The notes beneath the pieces are model-generated. The model did no database searches and was not told where the DNA came from. It was given only the letters and a program-made list of their open reading frames with translations. The translations under genes and the position numbers were made by a program. Positions 39,372 through 50,800 of a DNA stretch of 64,000 nt are shown here, piece after piece (positions within the stretch are counted from its first letter, which is position 1; every line of letters starts with the position of its first letter). The DNA is from Flavobacterium sp. (lineage in GTDB: Bacteria > Bacteroidota > Bacteroidia > Flavobacteriales > Flavobacteriaceae), in contig NZ_JAQVCH010000012.1 of the NCBI RefSeq assembly GCF_028689845.1, forward strand, positions 1-64,000. Direction: 5' to 3'.

Positions 39372-40625
39372 TTACTCTTTGGTGACCACTTGCATGGTTT
39401 CGCGACTGATTTGTTTCACTAAAACCGTTTTGTTCTCTTCTACCATTTGAGCTGCTTTTTCAGTAAAATGACGAATGGTATATAAAGAAACGTTTTCGTT
39501 ATAGGAAACTTTAAATTTTTTGGCGAGTATTGACTTAAGTTCTGTAAAATTTCCAAATTTATCTTCTAAACAGACTGAAAAACTAATAGCACTATTTTGA
39601 ATTAAACTCACTTTCATTTTGAATTGATGGAATAAAGCAAAAATTTCACTGATGTGTTCTTCCATAATAAATGAAAAATCGATGGATGACAAGGAAATCA
39701 GGAGTTGGTTTTTTTTGACAATAAAGCAGGAAGTATGCGGTTCTAAATCGGCATGCTTATAGACTTTTGTTCCCGGCAACATCGGATTGAGAAACGATTT
39801 GACAAATAACGGAATTTCCTTTCGTTGCAACGGCTGAAGCGTTTTTGGATGAATAACACTTGCTCCATAAAAGGCGAGTTCAATTGCTTCTCGATAGGAA
39901 ATTTGGTTCAGCAAAATCGCATTTTCAAAAAACCTTGGGTCAGCATTTAAAACACCAGGAACATCTTTCCAAATAGTCACACTTTCTGCATTTAAGCAAT
40001 AGGCAAAAATAGCGGCGGTATAATCGGAGCCTTCTCGACCTAAGGTAGTGGTGAAATTATTTTCGTCAGAACCTATAAATCCTTGCGTGATGTATAAGTT
40101 TTTTTTCTTTATCTGTTTTGTAATTAATTTTTGTGTTTGCTCCCAATCAACCAACGCATCACGATACGTTGCATCGGTTTTTATAAATTGACGAACATCC
40201 AACCAATTGTTTTTTAATCCGCGATAATTAAAATAAAAACTGACAATGGTGGTGGAAATCAATTCGCCAAAACTGACAATTTGGTCATAAACAAAATTAT
40301 AATTAGGTGATTTGTTGTGGTTTAAAAAATAATCTAACTCTTTGAAATGAGCGTTGACCGCACTAAAAACCGGATGATTATCTTCTTCAAAAAGTTCCAT
40401 TAAGATTTGATTGTGGTATTTTCGAACTTCTTGTACAGAAGCATTCAAGGCGTCTGATTTTTCAAAATAATTTTGAATAACCACTTCCAACGCATTGGTC
40501 GTTTTGCCCATGGCCGAAATAATTAACAACACGTTTTCATGTCCCACTTTTTCTAAAACGGAAAATACGTTTTTAATGCCATCGGCATCTTTTACTGATG
40601 CTCCACCAAATTTGAATAGTTTCAT
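39372..40625 (-). CDS. lysC: Aspartate kinase (monofunctional)
   Basis: MKLFKFGGASVKDADGIKNV...TTLGREGSDYTAAIFAYCL...VPGVLNADPR. Confidence 0.95.
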   Translation of the reverse strand: MKLFKFGGASVKDADGIKNVFSVLEKVGHENVLLIISAMGKTTNALEVVIQNYFEKSDALNASVQEVRKYHNQILMELFEEDNHPVFSAVNAHFKELDYFLNHNKSPNYNFVYDQIVSFGELISTTIVSFYFNYRGLKNNWLDVRQFIKTDATYRDALVDWEQTQKLITKQIKKKNLYITQGFIGSDENNFTTTLGREGSDYTAAIFAYCLNAESVTIWKDVPGVLNADPRFFENAILLNQISYREAIELAFYGASVIHPKTLQPLQRKEIPLFVKSFLNPMLPGTKVYKHADLEPHTSCFIVKKNQLLISLSSIDFSFIMEEHISEIFALFHQFKMKVSLIQNSAISFSVCLEDKFGNFTELKSILAKKFKVSYNENVSLYTIRHFTEKAAQMVEENKTVLVKQISRETMQVVTKE

Positions 40626-40652
40626 TGATAAGAAAGTATTAGGATAAGAGAA

Positions 40653-41129
40653 TTAAATAGTAAGTCGAGTGAAATTAGCAATTCCCTCTTCGTCCATGTG
40701 TACTACTCGCCAATCTTCGAGCACTTTTGCCCCAGTTTTTTGATAAAATTGAATCGCCGATTCGTTCCAATCCAACACATTCCATTCAATTCGTCGAACG
40801 TTATCTTTTTTTCCTTGTTTGATAATTTCCGTATACAAAGCCAATCCTGCTCCAGTTCCACGGTGCTTTTCATTGACGATTAAATCTTCTAAATGAATAG
40901 TTTTTCCTTTCCATGTAGAAAAACGGTAATAATATAAAGCTATTCCTATGATTTCGCTGTTTTCTTCGGCAACAAAAATATAGAATAACGGATTTTCGCT
41001 AAAACCGTCACGAATTAAGTCGGCTACCGTGACTACCACGGCGTCTGGTTCTTTTTCAAAAGTCGCTAATTCTTGGATTAATTCCAAAACAGCGGACATG
41101 TCTTCGGGTGTTCCTTTTCGGATAAGCAT
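40653..41129 (-). CDS. GNAT family N-acetyltransferase
   Basis: IHLEDLIVNEKHRGTGAGLALYTEI...WNESAIQFYQKTGAKV. Confidence 0.92.
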   Translation of the reverse strand: MLIRKGTPEDMSAVLELIQELATFEKEPDAVVVTVADLIRDGFSENPLFYIFVAEENSEIIGIALYYYRFSTWKGKTIHLEDLIVNEKHRGTGAGLALYTEIIKQGKKDNVRRIEWNVLDWNESAIQFYQKTGAKVLEDWRVVHMDEEGIANFTRLTI

Positions 41130-41242
41130 TAGGCAAACTATTTGATACAAAAATACAATTCTAAATTCATTTTAAACTATTTATGAATGTTATCACAAAA
41201 ATTTCGATATTTGTGCCACAAATACAACTACAACGTTTTCGC

Positions 41243-42247
41243 ATGGAAGAAAGAAATAGAACGCTCGGTGAGTTTATCATCGAAAAACAAGAAGAATTTC
41301 AGTACTCAACAGGAGAGTTATCTCGAATTATCAATTCAATTCGATTAGCCGCAAAAGTTGTCAACTATAAGGTAAATAAAGCCGGATTAGTGGATATTGT
41401 TGGGGCAGCTGGCGAACAAAATGTACAAGGGGAAGACCAGCAAAAATTGGATGTTTATGCCAATGAAGTCTTTATTCAAACCCTAATTAACCGCGAAATT
41501 GTATGTGGAATTGCTTCTGAGGAAAACGACGAATTTATTACTGTGGCCGGTAAAGATAAAAGCCATAATAATAAATATGTGGTGCTCATGGATCCGCTAG
41601 ATGGTTCGTCTAATATTGATGTGAATGTTTCTGTGGGAACTATTTTTTCTGTTTTTAGAAGAATTACACCAGTTGGAACTCCAGTGACAACAGAAGATTT
41701 TCTACAACCCGGAATTAATCAAGTGGCTGCGGGTTATGTAATTTATGGTACGTCAACAATGTTGGTTTATACAACAGGTCATGGCGTGAATGGATTTACT
41801 TTAAATCCAGCGATTGGAACGTTTTATCTTTCTCATCCAAATATGAGTTATCCGGAAGTAGGAAATATTTATTCTATTAACGAAGGAAATTACGTACACT
41901 TTCCGAAAGGAGTAAAAGATTATTTAAAATATTGTCAGTTAGAGGAAGAAGATCGACCTTATACTTCTCGTTATATTGGAAGTTTGGTTTCTGATTTTCA
42001 TCGAAATATGATAAAAGGCGGCATATATATTTATCCAACCAGTTCAAAAGCACCGAAAGGGAAATTGCGATTGCTTTATGAATGTAATCCAATGGCTTTT
42101 ATAGCAGAACAATCGGGCGGAAAAGCTTCGGATGGTTACCAACGAATTATGGAAATTTTGCCTACTGAATTGCACCAACGAGTTCCTTTCTTTTGCGGCA
42201 GCTTAAAAATGGTAGAAAAAGCCGAAGAGTTTATGGCACGGTATTAA
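41243..42247 (+). CDS. fbp: Class 1 fructose-1,6-bisphosphatase
   Basis: [25 protein letters not shown]...[27 protein letters not shown]. Confidence 0.97.
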   Translation: MEERNRTLGEFIIEKQEEFQYSTGELSRIINSIRLAAKVVNYKVNKAGLVDIVGAAGEQNVQGEDQQKLDVYANEVFIQTLINREIVCGIASEENDEFITVAGKDKSHNNKYVVLMDPLDGSSNIDVNVSVGTIFSVFRRITPVGTPVTTEDFLQPGINQVAAGYVIYGTSTMLVYTTGHGVNGFTLNPAIGTFYLSHPNMSYPEVGNIYSINEGNYVHFPKGVKDYLKYCQLEEEDRPYTSRYIGSLVSDFHRNMIKGGIYIYPTSSKAPKGKLRLLYECNPMAFIAEQSGGKASDGYQRIMEILPTELHQRVPFFCGSLKMVEKAEEFMARY

Positions 42248-42255
42248 TAAGAGAT

Positions 42256-42287
42256 AAAAAAGCCCTGAATTTTCAGAGCTTTTTTAT
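42256..42287. terminator. Bidirectional terminator between fbp and TerB-like gene
   Basis: aaaaaagccctgaattttcagagctttttta. Confidence 0.65.
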
Positions 42288-42718
42288 TATTTATTCATGT
42301 TTTGCATCTCAAAGAGAAAAGTGTCTAAGTCGACATTTAAAACCAAAAGCGACAATGCTTTGTCTACAATATAATTCACATTTCCGGGACTAAATCCTAA
42401 AGCCAATGCAAATCGGATTAAAATTTCTTTTTGTTTTGGTCCTAAAACATGGTCAGTATAGACCATTCTAGCCAAATCGTACAATCTTTCTAGTCGATGG
42501 ATATATAAATAAGGAGGATTGATAGGATATTTAGAAGGATTTTCCATGATTTCCTCATATTCTTCTTTTGAAATCTCCAAATTTTTGGCTAACTTATCAA
42601 TGAATTCTCGCTCTTCAGGAGTAATGTCACCATCACTCAAGGCTACCCGAACAATGGCAGAAAAATGGCCTTTGTTTCTGTTTTTAAATCCGCTATCGAA
42701 TAAATCTGAAAATGACAT
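42287..42718 (-). CDS. TerB family protein
   Basis: FSAIVRVALSDGDITPEEREFIDKLAKNLEIS. Confidence 0.85.
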   Translation of the reverse strand: MSFSDLFDSGFKNRNKGHFSAIVRVALSDGDITPEEREFIDKLAKNLEISKEEYEEIMENPSKYPINPPYLYIHRLERLYDLARMVYTDHVLGPKQKEILIRFALALGFSPGNVNYIVDKALSLLVLNVDLDTFLFEMQNMNK

Positions 42719-42892
42719 AACTTTAGTTTAAAATTGTCTACAAATATAAATTTATTTCTAATTTGAAAGGTGTAATTCGACAAAATTCTTTTATAATTCA
42801 CTAAATCTTTAACATCATTTTAAAGGTATCCGCTCCAACCATTTCAAAATTAATCGTAAGTTTGGATTCCCTAAATTGTAAATTGATATAGT

Positions 42893-43486
42893 ATGTCTGA
42901 ATTTTGGTTATATTTTAATGTAGGCCTTAAACATGTCTTGGACTGGAATGGTTATGACCATGTCTTATTTCTTATTGCCTTAACGATTCCCTACGCTTTT
43001 AAAGATTGGAAAAGAGTTTTGATTTTAGTCTCACTTTTTACGTTGGGACATACGGTCGCTCTAATTTTATCGGTATATGAAGTGATTATTATCAAAGCTA
43101 ATTTGGTTGAATTTTTAATTCCGATTACCATCTTAATTACCGCTTTTTTCGGACTTTTAACGGCCGGGAAATCAAATAAAAACGAAAGCATGACCTTTGT
43201 CGCTTTCATCACCTTGTTTTTCGGAATCATTCACGGATTGGGTTTTTCAAACTATTTCAAATCTATTTTACCGGGAAGTAATTCAGAAAAATTAATGCCG
43301 TTATTAGAATTTGCTTTAGGGATAGAAGTGGCACAATTAATTGTGGTGCTACTCGTTTTACTGCTTTCGTATATCGTACAAACATTTTTCCGATTCTCAA
43401 AACGAGATTGGATTTTGGTCATGTCAGCCTTTGTGATTGGCGTAGTTTTGCCGATGATTATTGAAAGCGATATTTGGCGTCCTTAA
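42893..43486 (+). CDS. HupE/UreJ family membrane protein
   Basis: FNVGLKHVLDWNGYDHVLFLIAL...FTLGHTVALIL...GIIHGLGFS. Confidence 0.9.
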   Translation: MSEFWLYFNVGLKHVLDWNGYDHVLFLIALTIPYAFKDWKRVLILVSLFTLGHTVALILSVYEVIIIKANLVEFLIPITILITAFFGLLTAGKSNKNESMTFVAFITLFFGIIHGLGFSNYFKSILPGSNSEKLMPLLEFALGIEVAQLIVVLLVLLLSYIVQTFFRFSKRDWILVMSAFVIGVVLPMIIESDIWRP

Positions 43487-43504
43487 AAAGAACTACTATA
43501 AAAA

Positions 43505-43933
43505 ATGGATAAAAAGAAATTAAATAAATATGACAAAGCGTATCTCCGCATAGCAAAAGAATGGAGTAGGCTGTCTTATTGCAAGCGAAAACAAGTTGGT
43601 GCGATTATTGTGAGAGATCGGATGATTATTTCAGATGGTTATAATGGCACACCTTCTGGTTTTGAAAATTGTTGCGAAGATGAAAGTGGTACAACCAAGT
43701 GGTATGTGTTGCATGCAGAAGCTAATGCAATTTTAAAAGTAGCGGGCTCAACACAATCCTGCGATGGAGCAACGCTTTATATTACGCTCTCGCCTTGTAA
43801 AGAATGTAGTAAACTCATTCATCAATCGGGAATAAAAAGGGTGGTTTATCACGAAGGTTATAAAGATGATAGTGGTATTGCTTTTTTGATAAAAGCAGGT
43901 GTTGCCGTAGAATTAATTTCTGATTTAGAATAA
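43505..43933 (+). CDS. dCMP deaminase family protein
   Basis: YLRIAKEWSRLSYCKRKQVGAIIV...HAEANAIL...YITLSPCKECSKLI. Confidence 0.95.
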   Translation: MDKKKLNKYDKAYLRIAKEWSRLSYCKRKQVGAIIVRDRMIISDGYNGTPSGFENCCEDESGTTKWYVLHAEANAILKVAGSTQSCDGATLYITLSPCKECSKLIHQSGIKRVVYHEGYKDDSGIAFLIKAGVAVELISDLE

Positions 43934-43964
43934 TACTCATTTTCCAATTGAAAAGGAAAAAAAC

Positions 43965-45548
43965 GTGAAAATCAAAAAGATATATTGGCCTTTAGTACTC
44001 TTTTCGGCAATTGCCTTAGGAGTGTTGATTGGTGGAAAATTAAATTATTTTTCGGCCACGACCTCTGTGGCTGGAAGTACTTATAAAAACAAATTAAATC
44101 GTTTAATCGAATTCATTGAACGCGATTATGTTGATGAAATCGATACGGATAGCATCGTTGATTTGACTGTGAATGGTATTTTAGAAAAACTGGATCCGCA
44201 TTCGGTTTATATTTCTAAAAACGAATTGAATGGCGTAAGCGAATCCATGCGGGGAGAATTTGTAGGCATTGGCGTCAATTTTTATATGTATAAAGACACC
44301 GTTTCTGTCATAAAACCGATTGTTGGAGGTCCGTCAGAAAAAGCGGGTATCAAAGCGGGAGATCGCATTTTGTATGCCAACAATGACAAGTTATTCGGAA
44401 AAAAATTACCCAATGATTCCTTGTTTTCAAAACTAAAAGGCGAAGTAGGCTCCGATTTATCGCTTATGATTTATCGAAAAAGTGAAAACAAAAAAATAAA
44501 AATCAATTTAAAAAGAGATGTCATTCCAATTAAAAGTGTCGATGTTGCCTTAATGATTTCGCCAACGGTAGGTTATATTAAAATTAATCGGTTTGCCGAA
44601 TCTACATTTTCTGAATACCGTAAAGGTTTAGTGAAATTAAAAAAACAAGGAGCTAAAACGATAGTGTTGGATTTGCGAGATAATGGTGGCGGCTATTTGG
44701 AGCAAGCGGTTGAAATTGCCGATGATTTTTTAGTTAAAAATGCTCCCATCGTTTCTACAAAAAATAAAAAAGGCCGAATTGACAAAACCAAAGCATCGGG
44801 TGATGGCCTTTTTGAACAAGGTGAAGTTGTTATTTTAATAAACGAAAATTCTGCCTCTGCCTCAGAAATTTTGGCGGGTGCCATCCAAGACAACGACCGT
44901 GGCTTGATTGTAGGTCGGCGTTCTTTTGGCAAAGGATTAGTACAACGTGAAATGTCTTTAGGCGATGGTTCTGCTGTTCGATTAACGGTAGCGAGGTATT
45001 ATACGCCGTCTGGTCGGTCTATTCAAAAACCTTATATGGAAGATAAAGCCGATTATTTTCATGAATTTGAAAAACGGTATTATAACGGTGAATTATATGA
45101 AAAAGACAGTATTAAAGTGGCCGATAGTTTAAAATTTAAAACGTTAAAAGGGCGAACCGTTTTTGGCGGTGGCGGTATTATTCCCGATGTATTTGTTCCT
45201 CTAGAGGGAGAACATGGAAACGAAGCCCTTCAAATGTTGATGCAATCGGGTGTTGTGAGTTATTTTGTTTTTGAACAATTAGACAAAAATCGCAAAGAAT
45301 TTGAAAAAGTTCCGTTTGAAACGTTTTATCAAAAAATGAAAGCGAATTCCGATTATGTGAAGCGGTTTCAAGACTATTTAGGTCAAAGTGGAATGATTTT
45401 TTCATTGGACACTCACAAAGAAATGGTCAACAATTACCTTATCGCCGAATTTACTCGTCAATTATATGATGATGAAAAATATTTTGGAATTATTTTAAAA
45501 AATGACCCAATGATTTTGAAAGTGTTGGAGCAGAAAAATAAATTGTAG
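43965..45548 (+). CDS. S41 family C-terminal processing peptidase
   Basis: PDZ domain, VLDLRDNGGGYL, NENSASASEILAGAIQDNDRGLIVGRRSFGKGLVQ. Confidence 0.95.
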   Translation: MKIKKIYWPLVLFSAIALGVLIGGKLNYFSATTSVAGSTYKNKLNRLIEFIERDYVDEIDTDSIVDLTVNGILEKLDPHSVYISKNELNGVSESMRGEFVGIGVNFYMYKDTVSVIKPIVGGPSEKAGIKAGDRILYANNDKLFGKKLPNDSLFSKLKGEVGSDLSLMIYRKSENKKIKINLKRDVIPIKSVDVALMISPTVGYIKINRFAESTFSEYRKGLVKLKKQGAKTIVLDLRDNGGGYLEQAVEIADDFLVKNAPIVSTKNKKGRIDKTKASGDGLFEQGEVVILINENSASASEILAGAIQDNDRGLIVGRRSFGKGLVQREMSLGDGSAVRLTVARYYTPSGRSIQKPYMEDKADYFHEFEKRYYNGELYEKDSIKVADSLKFKTLKGRTVFGGGGIIPDVFVPLEGEHGNEALQMLMQSGVVSYFVFEQLDKNRKEFEKVPFETFYQKMKANSDYVKRFQDYLGQSGMIFSLDTHKEMVNNYLIAEFTRQLYDDEKYFGIILKNDPMILKVLEQKNKL

Positions 45549-45559
45549 TGACTAAAAAT

Positions 45560-46168
45560 TTATTTCTTAATGCTATCATGCACTTGAACCGGATTGCCTT
45601 CATTCCATAACGTCAAAATATCTGTGGCGACAGAAGCTCCACTTCCTGCTGCAATCATTAACTGACTTCGCCAACCCGCTAAGGTTCCGCAAACGTAAAC
45701 GCCGTCTTTAACCAAGTGGTCTGTATTTTGCAGTTGGATTCTGTTTTTTGCTGGATTTGCTTTTTGATGCGGCATTACAAACTCTTCTAAACCATCAATT
45801 GTAAACGGATTTCCAGCTCCAATTCCAATCACAACTAACTTGGTTTGATAAACTGATTTATTCGTGAAAACTGAAAAATGACCTGATTCACCTTCTATTT
45901 TTAAAACTTTTTCAAGCTGAATTTGATGAATATGCGGATAAGTAGTTTGCAAATGTTCCAAACTTTCTACTAATAATTCACTTCCTAATTTTCCTGGAGT
46001 AATTCCGTATGCATTATTAAATAAGGCTTCTTGAAGTGAGGAGGCTTTTTGGTGAGCAATCAATCCGATTTTTTTAGAAGAAGCAAATGGCTTTTGATTG
46101 GCAGAGCCTACAATTAAGGCACATGAAACACCAGAAACGCCACCGCCAATGATTAGCAAATCAAACAT
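45560..46168 (-). CDS. Truncated thioredoxin-reductase-like FAD/NAD(P) oxidoreductase
   Basis: LLIIGGGVSGVSCAL; VKDGVYVCGTLAGWRSQLMIAAGSGA; no central NADPH domain or CxxC. Confidence 0.8.
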   Translation of the reverse strand: MFDLLIIGGGVSGVSCALIVGSANQKPFASSKKIGLIAHQKASSLQEALFNNAYGITPGKLGSELLVESLEHLQTTYPHIHQIQLEKVLKIEGESGHFSVFTNKSVYQTKLVVIGIGAGNPFTIDGLEEFVMPHQKANPAKNRIQLQNTDHLVKDGVYVCGTLAGWRSQLMIAAGSGASVATDILTLWNEGNPVQVHDSIKK

Positions 46169-46172
46169 GACG

Positions 46173-46370
46173 TTAGTCTTTTAGTTTGTCTTCAATAGAT
46201 TTTGACATCCTGAAAATGAGTAGAATTAAAATAGCACAAAAAGAAGCTACAATTCCAATGAGTGCAATGACACTGTCTTGTTCAAGTAAGTTTGAGTAAT
46301 CCAATTGTGTGATATTGAAAACAATCAGAGCTACCGCTAAGACAAATAATATAGTTGTAAAAATTTTCAT
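46173..46370 (-). CDS. Small two-TM membrane protein
   Basis: 65-aa ORF with two hydrophobic segments. Confidence 0.6.
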   Translation of the reverse strand: MKIFTTILFVLAVALIVFNITQLDYSNLLEQDSVIALIGIVASFCAILILLIFRMSKSIEDKLKD

Positions 46371-46408
46371 CGTCTCAAATTAATGACACAAAAGTACTAG
46401 AAATCAAC

Positions 46409-46984
46409 TTAAGCAAAAAGGCCTTTAACATTAGCAGCAAATAATTTAACAGCAATTGCTAAAAGCACGACGCCAAAAACTTTTCGAATCACACTTAATC
46501 CGTTTTTGGTTAGAAATCGCTCAATTCGAGCCGACGATTTCAAAACACCATATACTAAGATGATGTTTAAAACAATGGCAATAATGATGTTAATGGTTTG
46601 AAACTCTGCTCGAATGGATAAAATAGTAGTCATTGTTCCAGCACCGGCAATGAGCGGAAAAGCAATGGGAACAATAGAACTGGATTCCAAGTTTTCATCA
46701 CGGTACAATTTAATACCCAAAATCATTTCTAAAGCAAGAAAAAACAAGACAAAAGCACCAGCAACGGCAAACGAATTAATGTCGATACCGATTAAACTTA
46801 AAATGGTTTCGCCTACAAATAAAAAAGCAATCATTAATATTCCAGAAACAATCGACGCCTTTTCAGAATGAATATGGCCTACTTTTGATCGTAAATCAAT
46901 AATAATCGGAATACTTCCAATAATATCAATCACCGCAAAAAGCACCATGGTAGCTGTAAATATTTCTCTTAAATCAAAACCCAT
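46409..46984 (-). CDS. MarC family protein
   Basis: FAVIDIIGSIPIIIDLRSK...AFPLIAGAGTMTTILS. Confidence 0.93.
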   Translation of the reverse strand: MGFDLREIFTATMVLFAVIDIIGSIPIIIDLRSKVGHIHSEKASIVSGILMIAFLFVGETILSLIGIDINSFAVAGAFVLFFLALEMILGIKLYRDENLESSSIVPIAFPLIAGAGTMTTILSIRAEFQTINIIIAIVLNIILVYGVLKSSARIERFLTKNGLSVIRKVFGVVLLAIAVKLFAANVKGLFA

Positions 46985-47067
46985 GTTTTCCTAATTTTGT
47001 GCAAAATTAAAGTTTTAAAACGGATTTTACATAAAATACCATTAATTATAACAATCAGTTTCTCGGA

Positions 47068-47106
47068 AACCTTTGTACCTTTGTCCCTTTAAACTTTGCA
47101 CCTTTT
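47068..47106. repeat. CTTTG-ACCTTTG word repeat in 5' intergenic region
   Basis: aacctttgtacctttgtccctttaaactttgcacctttt. Confidence 0.6.
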
Positions 47107-47109
47107 AAA

Positions 47110-47682
47110 ATGTTTCAATTAGGAAAAACCATCGTGTCGGAAGAGATTCTAGAAAAAGAATTTGTATGCAATCTCACTGCTTGTCATGGTGCTTGTTGTG
47201 TGGATGGCGATGCAGGAGCACCTTTGAGTCAAGATGAAACAAAAATTTTGGAAGAAATTTATCCCAAAGTAAAACCTTTTCTTCGCAAAGAAGGCATTGC
47301 CGCAATTGAAGCACAAGGAACTTGGGTAAAAGGCGAAGATGGAGAATTTGAAACACCACTCATTAACGGACAAGATTGTGCCTACGTTATTTTTGATGGG
47401 AAAACCGCTCTTTGCGGTATTGAACAAGCCTATAACCAAGGCATTGTAGATTGGAAAAAACCAGTTTCGTGTCATTTATATCCAATTCGGATAAAAGAAT
47501 TTTCTGATTTTTCGGCAGTTAATTACCATAAATGGGATATTTGTAGTCCAGCTTGTGCTTTAGGAAAAGAGTTAGAAGTTCCGGTTTACAAATTTGTAAA
47601 AGAAGCGTTAATTCGAAAATTTGGCGAAGCTTGGTACCAAGAACTCGAAAAAGTAGGCGAAGAACACAACAAGCGAATGTGA
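47110..47682 (+). CDS. DUF3109 family protein
   Basis: CNLTACHGACCVDGDAGAPLSQDE; Cys-rich putative metal-binding protein. Confidence 0.9.
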   Translation: MFQLGKTIVSEEILEKEFVCNLTACHGACCVDGDAGAPLSQDETKILEEIYPKVKPFLRKEGIAAIEAQGTWVKGEDGEFETPLINGQDCAYVIFDGKTALCGIEQAYNQGIVDWKKPVSCHLYPIRIKEFSDFSAVNYHKWDICSPACALGKELEVPVYKFVKEALIRKFGEAWYQELEKVGEEHNKRM

Positions 47683-47857
47683 TTATTCAACATACTGTTT
47701 TAGCCAATTTCTTTAGGCTTTTAGAGCGTTAATTAAATCTTTTTTATAAATTATACAATTCGCTTTCTCTTTATAAATTTATAATATAATAAGCTTAAAT
47801 GTTTTTTGTACTAATTTTATTAGTAATTTGGCAATAATGATGTAAAATTCATTGCCA

Positions 47858-50800
47858 ATGAAAAGTTGTTATTATATATTTATTTTTTATTTTTTTATTT
47901 TTTCAGGTTTTTCACAGTCCAAAATTAAAAGGGATGAGCTTACTTTAAAAGCAGATTCCCTTCATGATAATGGAGATTATAAACTTGCTTTTGAACTAAG
48001 AAAACAAGCCGTTTCTAACTATTCTTCCTCAAATAAATCGTATAATTCTTTTTTAAATGCTAAACTTCATTTGACAGAATCCTGTCTTTATGAAAAAATG
48101 GCGTATAATTATCATAATCCAAACGACTCTATTTCAAAGCGTGCTTATGATAACTATTTTAAATTAGCCATTGAAAAATCAAAATTGGCAAAATCAGAAT
48201 ATGAAAAAGTTGCTCATCCGGATAAGTTGTTTAAATACAATATCCAAAGCCGTATTTATCATCAATTTGGGTATACAGGAAAATGGAAACTTGCGTTGGT
48301 TGAAGCAGAATTAGGTTTGCAAATTCTTAAAGACACCCTAACCAAGAATGATAAAAAATTTGTCGATTTAATTCATGATATTGGTTATATATACGCTGAA
48401 CTAGGCGATTATTCAAAAGCCATTGAAAACTATAAAATCTCACAAGACATGTACATCAATAACATTGGCGAAAAAACTACAGATGTTGCTTTGTCTTATA
48501 ATAATATTGCGGTACAATATAAAAAAATGGGTTTGCGAAAAGAGGAACTTTTCAACTTATTAAAAGCTAAAGATATTTGGGAGCAACTTAATAATGATGA
48601 AGATATGGCCCATCTATATATTTGTTATAGCAATCTTTTTAAGTGGTATTCTTATTATGGTGATTATGAAAAAGCAGAAGAGTATTTGTTGAAACAAAAC
48701 AAAATTAAAGAAAAAATAAAAGTAAAACCACAGATTAGTTTTATGAATAATCAAGAGGAGAAATATAAATATAGGTTAAAAGAATGGCAGAATTTAATGT
48801 TGCATTATGGCAGAAAAAAAGACACAATTAAACTATTATATTATGCAAAAGCCATTAATGATAATATTAAACCTTCAAAAAAATTATTAAATTTTGAAAT
48901 TAAAACGATTAGCCAAACGCTAAAATATGAAGCTTCGATTTATAAAGTGAAAAATCCGAGTTTGGCTTTAGCAAAAATTGATCAAGCAATTCAATTTCAA
49001 GAAGCGTATAAAGACCAATTTTTTACCAAGGTATTTCCCTATAAATTATATAAAGCCGAACTTTTGGTTGATTCGAAACGTTTTGAAGAAGCACAGCTCT
49101 TTTTAAAAGACTTAGCCTTGTCAAAAACACAAGCCACTTTAGCCGAGAATTTCAAGTTAACAATTTTAAAAGCAAAAACAGCAGCAGCACTTAAGGATAC
49201 AAAAACAGCAGAAACGTTATTTAATACTGCTTTTGAGCTTTTAGCAAAATCTTCAAAATCTAATATAGAAAACCTGACTGTTGACGATTTAAAACCGTTG
49301 ATTTCATTTGAAACTACAGAAGGATTTATAGCGATGGGTGATTTTTATATGAAACTGTTCACGATTGATAAACAGGAAAACCATCATAAAAAGGCATTGC
49401 ATCGTTATATGATTGCTTCAAAAATATATAATCAATTGTATTTAGGAGAGCGTTATAATGAGTTGTTATTTCAAACCAATAACGAAATTAATGAACGTTT
49501 GATGTCTTGTTTAGCGGCAAATAAAAACACTGATTTAACGGAAGTGGTCAATAGCATGGAAAATAACGCTTCTAAACTCATTTGGTCTAAATTTAATTTT
49601 AACAATAAACGGTTAAAAATTAAAATCCCAGAAGCTCAATTAAATGAGGAGGAACGATTGATTTCGGAGCTTAATTTTTATCAAAATAAAATTTTAGAAT
49701 CCAATCAAGAAGAGGAAGATAAAATCATGCTTTGGAAAGGAAAAATATATGATTTAAAGAATGAACTGTCTAAAATTCAAGCGTTAATTCAAAAACAACA
49801 TCCCAATTATTATCAATTTAATTTAAAAGAATTTGATTTAAAACTGCTTCAAAACGACTTAAAAAAGAATGAAGCTATTTTGAAATATAGTATAACAAAC
49901 AGAAATGTTTATGCTTTTTTAATTTCTAAAAACAAAGTGGAATTAATCGCTCTAAATGATAAAAAAACAATTCAAAACCAAGTCAATGAATGCTTGAGTT
50001 TCTTGAAAGATAGAAAGCCAAATTATCAAAAATCATTTATAAAGTTACATTCACTTTTGTTAGATCAAATCAATTATCAAGCTTTTGATAAACTTACCAT
50101 CATACCCGATGGTTCTCTACATTATTTGCCTTTTGAAGTTCTTTTGTTAGATAAAAAAGCTCCATTAATTAGTTATGCTTCTTCTTTATTGCTTTATCAG
50201 GAACAACGAGCCATTATACCATCTTATTCTACTGTTTCCATTGGAGCTTTTTCAGCGTCTAATGAATATGCTAAATTGCCCCAAACAGCATCCGAAATAG
50301 ATGCTATTCTTAGTGTTTTTAACGGAAAAGCGTATGTAAATGCAGGAAAAATTGATTTTTTAAAGCAAGCCAATTTATATAACGTCCTGCATTTAGCCAT
50401 GCATTCTGACAGCAATGAAGAATATCCGGAATTTTCATCCTTACATTTTTATGGAAAAACTAATTCTAAATTATTTATTTCAGAACTGTATAATGAAACA
50501 TTGGTAGCCAATCTTGCTGTTTTAAGTGCTTGTGATACCGGAAATGGTTTTTATGAAAACGGTGAGGGTGTTATAAGTTTGTCTAGGGCTTTTAATTATG
50601 CTGGAATTCCGAGTACAGTTATGAGTTTATGGAGAGTGGATGACGAAGCTACTGCAAAAATGATGCGTTATTTTTATAGGCATTTAAGTCTGGGCGAAAC
50701 AAAAGATGAAGCACTAAAAAACGCAAAACTTGATTATCTTGAAAACACCGCAGACCCATTGCTAAAACATCCGTATTACTGGTCTGGTTTTGTGATTTCG

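Noticed and set aside
47149-47475. Antisense ORF of 108 aa within the DUF3109 gene
   Set aside because: Shadow ORF opposite a well-supported conserved CDS; Cys/Phe-rich composition from reverse-complement coding.
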